From Perca fluviatilis (taxonomy: Eukaryota > Chordata > Actinopteri > Perciformes > Percidae), in contig NC_053122.1 of assembly GCF_010015445.1 (NCBI RefSeq), positions 33,859,513 to 33,923,512 on the forward strand: 64,000 nt of DNA, in the 5' to 3' direction. The notes below the pieces were generated by a model, which was given only the letters and a program-made list of their open reading frames with translations, was not told the DNA's origin and made no database searches. Shown in pieces: positions 60,355-64,000 of this stretch (its first letter is position 1; each line of letters begins with the position of its first letter). The translations under genes and the position numbers were made by a program.

Positions 60355-61075
60355 ACAGCAATGCTTTGAACTAAATGCTAACACCAGCATGCTAACATGC
60401 TCACAATAACAATGCTAACATGTTGATGTTTAACAGGTATCAAGTTCATCATTTGAGTCACATCCTCGATTTTCAAAGACAATCAACACATACGACCGTT
60501 CTATTAACGCCAGCACGGTGGCGGTTTAATCATGCGACTGATCTATTTACCATAACAAACGCAATTGTAAACATGTAGCAAACGCTGTGAAACAGAACTA
60601 GTTAAGCTTAGGCAACAAAAATACTTCGGGATAGTTTAAGAATTGGCTTAAAACTACTAAAACAAGGAAATAACGTCAGAGACTAAGGTCCGTAAAATGG
60701 GTTTCACACGGGACACAAACCCTCCTGAGTGAAGGTCCTGCGTTAGTTTAACCTATCCACTACCCCAAACCCAAGTCCTTACACAGAATGTCCCGGGATA
60801 ATTACTGCCGTCGCAAGAGTTTGCCGCCTAACAAGAGCCGTTATGAGCTGCTTAGACAATCGACCCATATGGTCGTTTTCTGGGTGAGGACAGCAGTAAA
60901 ATGTTAACATTTGCTAATAAACGCTAAACGCAAACTACAGCCGAGGCTGAAGGGAGCGTCATTAGATTTGCAGGGATATTAGAGATATTCAAACGCTGAC
61001 CTGATGATGGCACTAGATGAAGAGTCAGGGGATCGCCAAAGTCTTTAGATCCCACAATTCACCGAAAAGCATGCA
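60355..61075. mobile_element. Degenerate dispersed repeat rich in GCTAACATG
   Basis: ATGCTAACACCAGCATGCTA with ACATGTTGATGTTTAACAGG (60375-60440) and, after a foreign stretch of about 450 bp, ACATTTGCTAATAAACGCTA, ACCTGATGATGGCACTAGAT and AGTCAGGGGATCGCCAAAGT (60905-61045) are two halves of one abundant teleost repeat. The class is unknown to me. Confidence 0.5.
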
Positions 61076-61429
61076 CTTAGTGCACGTATACCCGATGGAT
61101 TGGATAATCTTGTGAATTTACCAAAGAAAACCGTATAAAAAAAAGCAGTTTTCATTAATTTCATTAAGTAATTTTATATATTTTCAATATCAATATTTCT
61201 TAGTTTTGATAAAGATTTATACATTTTTTTAACATTCTAGAAACAACAAGATTTTTTTTTTATTTTACAATATTTAGACTGTAAAAATACAGAAAATATT
61301 TACAGGAAATATCTGTATTTAAAAAGAGTTTTTTTACTGTCATTTGACGGTAAGTGTTTGGCAACTTTGCTGCCAGACTTTTTACCGTTTTTCTTTTTTT
61401 TTTTTACAGTGTGCACTTAGTGCACGTAT
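61072..61429. repeat. 18-bp direct repeat flanking an AT-rich insertion
   Basis: TGCACTTAGTGCACGTAT occurs identically at 61072-61089 and 61412-61429. The 322 bp between are AT-rich and end in a T-run plus TTTACAGTG. ACTGTAAAAATACAG at 61278 and TTTTTACAGTG near the right suggest MITE ends within. The long exact duplication looks like a target-site duplication. Confidence 0.65.
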
Positions 61430-61997
61430 CCCCCTCTCTGTCCCAAGTTATTGTAAAAATGTATGAAAAGTAAGCAAAATGTAATTTACTGTGGAGACTT
61501 GATAGTCTATTAGACTTAGAATTAACAATGAATTACATGCCATCAGTTACAACTTAGTAAGCCTTTATAAATGGTGCCCTATAGTGAATGCTGCTTTACT
61601 TGTCCTCAGGGCAAAGATGTTAAAGTACACAGTTTTGAATCATTAATGTAATGCAATAATGAAATTAACGGTTTGAATTTATTAGGTCTCAAATAACATA
61701 CAATGTACTCAGGCCCAGTAAAGACAGAAGAGGGGGAGACATAAGAGAAGATGACAGCTTGAGCATTTCTATCAGGAGTTATTTCATGCAGGCTGCCTGT
61801 TCAGCGAACAGAAAAAAGTGCCTCCATCTCCACTTCCAAAGCAGGATAGGACATTACCCTTAGCTTTTGAGGGCAAGGACACATGGAAAGGCATTTGGAA
61901 TATTATAATATCCAAGCATGTACCGTACCTTGCAGTGTGAATGGTCTATTTTGGTGACACAACCAAATTGGAAACACATACTATCGCTACCTGCTAA
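61430..61997. other. Intergenic, nothing recognised
   Basis: AT-rich unique sequence without an exon or repeat family that I recognise. Confidence 0.5.
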
Positions 61998-62071
61998 TAT
62001 AGAAAATGTGGTGCACTTTAGACCTTTAGAACTCCTTCTAAAAGGTCTAAAGTGCACCATATTTTCTATAT
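61998..62071. other. Near-perfect hairpin, 33-bp stem and 6-nt loop
   Basis: TATAGAAAATGTGGTGCACT then TTAGACCTTTAGA pairs with TCTAAAAGGTCTAAAGTGCA and CCATATTTTCTATA. There is one G/A position (a G:U pair in one RNA strand) and one bulged base, around the loop ACTCCT. The flanks do not pair. It could be a microRNA-like precursor, a tiny foldback element or a recent inverted duplication. Confidence 0.7.
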
Positions 62072-63053
62072 AATATATATAGTAAATGCACTTTCATTGT
62101 GTGTGTAATTAAACAACATTTTAACACGTGGCCTGGGAATTCTACAAATATAGATATACCCCAAAAATCGGAAATGCAAAGGGAACAAAAAAAATAAAAC
62201 GGTGCTGATGAGGAAAACAGCAGGTTAATACAGGATGAAGAGAGTGGGGAAAAAAAAGACCCACACAAAAAGAAAGCGCTTTTTAAAGAGGACCATTTGT
62301 AAAACAAGGAGTTTAAAGCCAGATTATGGGGCAACAATGACACAATCCCTTATGTTCATTCCTATAATACGCTGTGAAGAGGAGGATTTATACTTTATTG
62401 TGGTGGAATGCATCCAGGCTGCCTTGTGTCTGCCTCTCCGTCTGCCTGCCTCTTTGGGAAACATTTTCCTCCTCCTGAGGCCAGGTGTAATCCCTGTATG
62501 GAGGAAACAGAGATGCCTTTAGCCAACCGCTGATCAGCCTTATAATGGTTCAAGTATTACCAGTGATACCACCAGAGGGGAAATTCCTTCAATCCAGTGG
62601 AAAGCTCTCTCTACACTGGCTGACTCGGCAGAGGACTTTGTGCACGGTTTGGGTGGCTGCTCCCCGACTATACTCTGCATGTCTCCTGGTCTGAGTTGGA
62701 TTGCATTGGATTGTCTTAATTGTCTCTAATGACTAAATTGTCCCAACTATTTGCTTCATTAACTCCACGTTAGCTCTATTAGGAAGGAACGGAGCCGGAG
62801 AGGAGTCGTAATTGAGAGTGTTAATGAAGGCAACACGATGAGTGCCATGCTGAAAGCAAAAGCAAAAGAAGTCAAGTAAATCTTTGACAGACTGGTGGGG
62901 AATTGTATGGAAAGGATCTCAGCTCAGTTTCATTTAGGATAAAATAAAAGGCTTTTCCAGATGAAAATCATCGCCAAAACCTACCAATCTATAATATAGA
63001 TAGATAATAGATAATACCATACTCAACGACAACGGTCGGTTCGAACTTTAGGG
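62072..63053. other. Unique sequence; possible regulatory block 62690-62870
   Basis: GGATTGTCTTAATTGTCTCT and AAATTGTCCC give three ATTGT (SOX-type) cores in under 50 bp, followed by CATTAACTCC and GTAATTGAGAG. A partial CTCF-like string at 62569 is rejected. No coding exon is seen. Confidence 0.3.
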
Positions 63054-63320
63054 TCAGTATGTACCCTTAATGCAGCCGGTCTCAGCTGGTCTCACCACCT
63101 TTCCCTCAGAGCTCTGACTAAAACCCTCAGACCTGAGCGCTGCATCTGCTAAACCCAGCTCCAGATTAGGCTCTGATTGTCTGTATAGTGGAGCAGATAC
63201 AGTGGGATTTTCTGTAGTAAAGACAGATGTTTTAGAGGAAGTAAAGGGATTCTGGCTGCAAAGAGGAGCTTTGGCTTTGTCATCGCTGTTAAGATTTGCC
63301 CTCATGAACCCAATTCTTGC
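63054..63320 (-). other. Weak candidate coding exon
   Basis: On the minus strand TTGTGTTTCACAG just before 63320 could be a splice acceptor. The 88 codons from 63320 to the stop at 63054 are open (for example NPFTSSKTSVFTTENPTVS, then RQSEPNLELGLADAALRS). Possible donors lie inside at 63098 (AAAG|GTGGTG) and 63095 (GGTG|GTGAGA). The Ser/Thr-rich product matches no family I know. It may be an exon of a gene beyond the right edge or a chance frame. Confidence 0.22.
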
Positions 63321-63488
63321 CTGTGAAACACAAATCCGAGCACTTTAAAAAGACAATAATAGTATTTAAAATGTAACCATTACCAAAAAATAAATAATGA
63401 CAATGTGGATAAATGTTCAAGGAGTTCTGAAAATGAGCTGAAGTCCCACCCTCTGGTCCACTGGCATGGCATGTGCCAGACAATCTTC

Positions 63489-63722
63489 GGTAACCCTTTA
63501 CTTGAAGGTATCTACTGAAGAGTGACATGACGCTGTCGTGAACACATGACGCTGTCATGACATATGAACCCTAACCCTAACTTGTCATGACAAAAACCGA
63601 ATGACACTTAATGACAGAAGCATTATGTCATAAACTTTTATGAATTGGTTATAATGTTTATGACACGTTCATGACAGTGTCATATCACTCTTATGTAGAT
63701 ACCGTTAACAAAAGTGTAACCC
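63489..63722. mobile_element. MITE with GGTAAC ends and repeated TCATGACA
   Basis: GGTAACCCTTTACTTGAAGG at the left pairs with the complement of GTTAACAAAAGTGTAACC at the right. Inside, GACATGACGCTGTC(G/A)TGA on the left is inverted as TCATGACAGTGTCAT on the right. It holds a CCCTAACCCTAAC string that is part of the element, not telomeric. Confidence 0.8.
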
Positions 63723-64000
63723 ATTCTTCTCACAAGGGGTTTGTATCTAGAATGATGCAACATGTTACTGGACCTTTTTGCATCTGCTGTAGTACTGGTG
63801 AGTAAAATTGGACAACCTCAGATTTTTTTTTTCAAAAACAACATATCCCATCAGTCCCAGGCAGGGGCGTAGCACAAAATGATTGACGCTGTAAACAGGC
63901 ATCCTCTATGGGCCCCTCCCCGCACCCAAGGCTATTCATTCTAGTATTAGTAGTAGTACTTTGTGGGCCCCCTTCTCACATGAGGGCCATGTACACTCAG
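63723..64000. mobile_element. Spacer, then start of a DNA element cut by the window edge
   Basis: From about 63854, CAGGGGCGTAGCACAAAATG with GGGCCCCTCCCCGC and GGGCCCCCTTCTCAC resembles the end of a teleost DNA transposon. The other end lies outside the window, so this is a partial call. 63723-63853 holds nothing recognised. Confidence 0.4.

Noticed and set aside
62569..62580. CTCF-like CCACCAGAGGGG
   Set aside because: The core breaks at the required C after GG and the context is poor.
63567..63581. Telomere-like CCCTAACCCTAAC
   Set aside because: It is two units only and lies within a MITE whose arms surround it.

Overview
The window is non-coding-rich chromosomal DNA from a ray-finned (teleost, probably percomorph) fish. 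The evidence is a spliced gadd45a-type gene in vertebrate exon structure, V-SINE-like and other tRNA-derived SINEs, 3' tails of L2/CR1/Rex-like LINEs, many hAT, Tc1, Harbinger and foldback DNA elements, and very dense CA/GT microsatellites. Family names for repeats come from memory of teleost repeats and were not checked by a search; target-site duplications and inverted repeats were read directly from the sequence.

Layout. 0-1.6 kb: the first three coding exons of gadd45a on the minus strand (the last exon lies beyond the left edge), followed by a promoter with octamer and inverted CCAAT boxes at 1.78-1.84 kb. 2.2-2.5 kb: a small GC-rich patch with a CCAAT box. 3.5-5.3 kb: two divergent CTCF-like motifs, with an old repeat split by a LINE between them. 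5.6-10.5 kb: a dense transposon cluster (a hAT element with internal tandem duplication, a Tc1-like foldback MITE, SINEs, a roughly 1 kb foldback with a SINE nested in it, and a 55-bp tandem array). 10.5-22.5 kb: mostly unique sequence with a few MITEs and microsatellites. 22.9-28.0 kb: a roughly 5 kb AT-rich tandem satellite holding two blocks of tandem tRNA-like modules and a Harbinger transposase fragment. 28-42 kb: unique sequence with homeodomain-type AT motifs, LINE tails, SINEs and a DNA transposon with 65-bp inverted ends. 42-47.5 kb: MITEs, a SINE, a 1.2 kb hAT element with a BED zinc-finger remnant, a 1.08 kb (ATCT)n array and another hAT. 47.5-64 kb: unique sequence with copies of one foldback family, two of them carrying nested insertions, a near-perfect hairpin at 62.0 kb, one weak exon candidate at 63.1-63.3 kb, and MITEs at the right edge.

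Only one protein gene is securely supported. No operon-like or multigene system was seen. The long unique stretches between repeats look like a regulatory desert or a very large intron, but the sequence alone does not show which gene they would serve. The most unusual object is the composite satellite at 22.9-28.0 kb.
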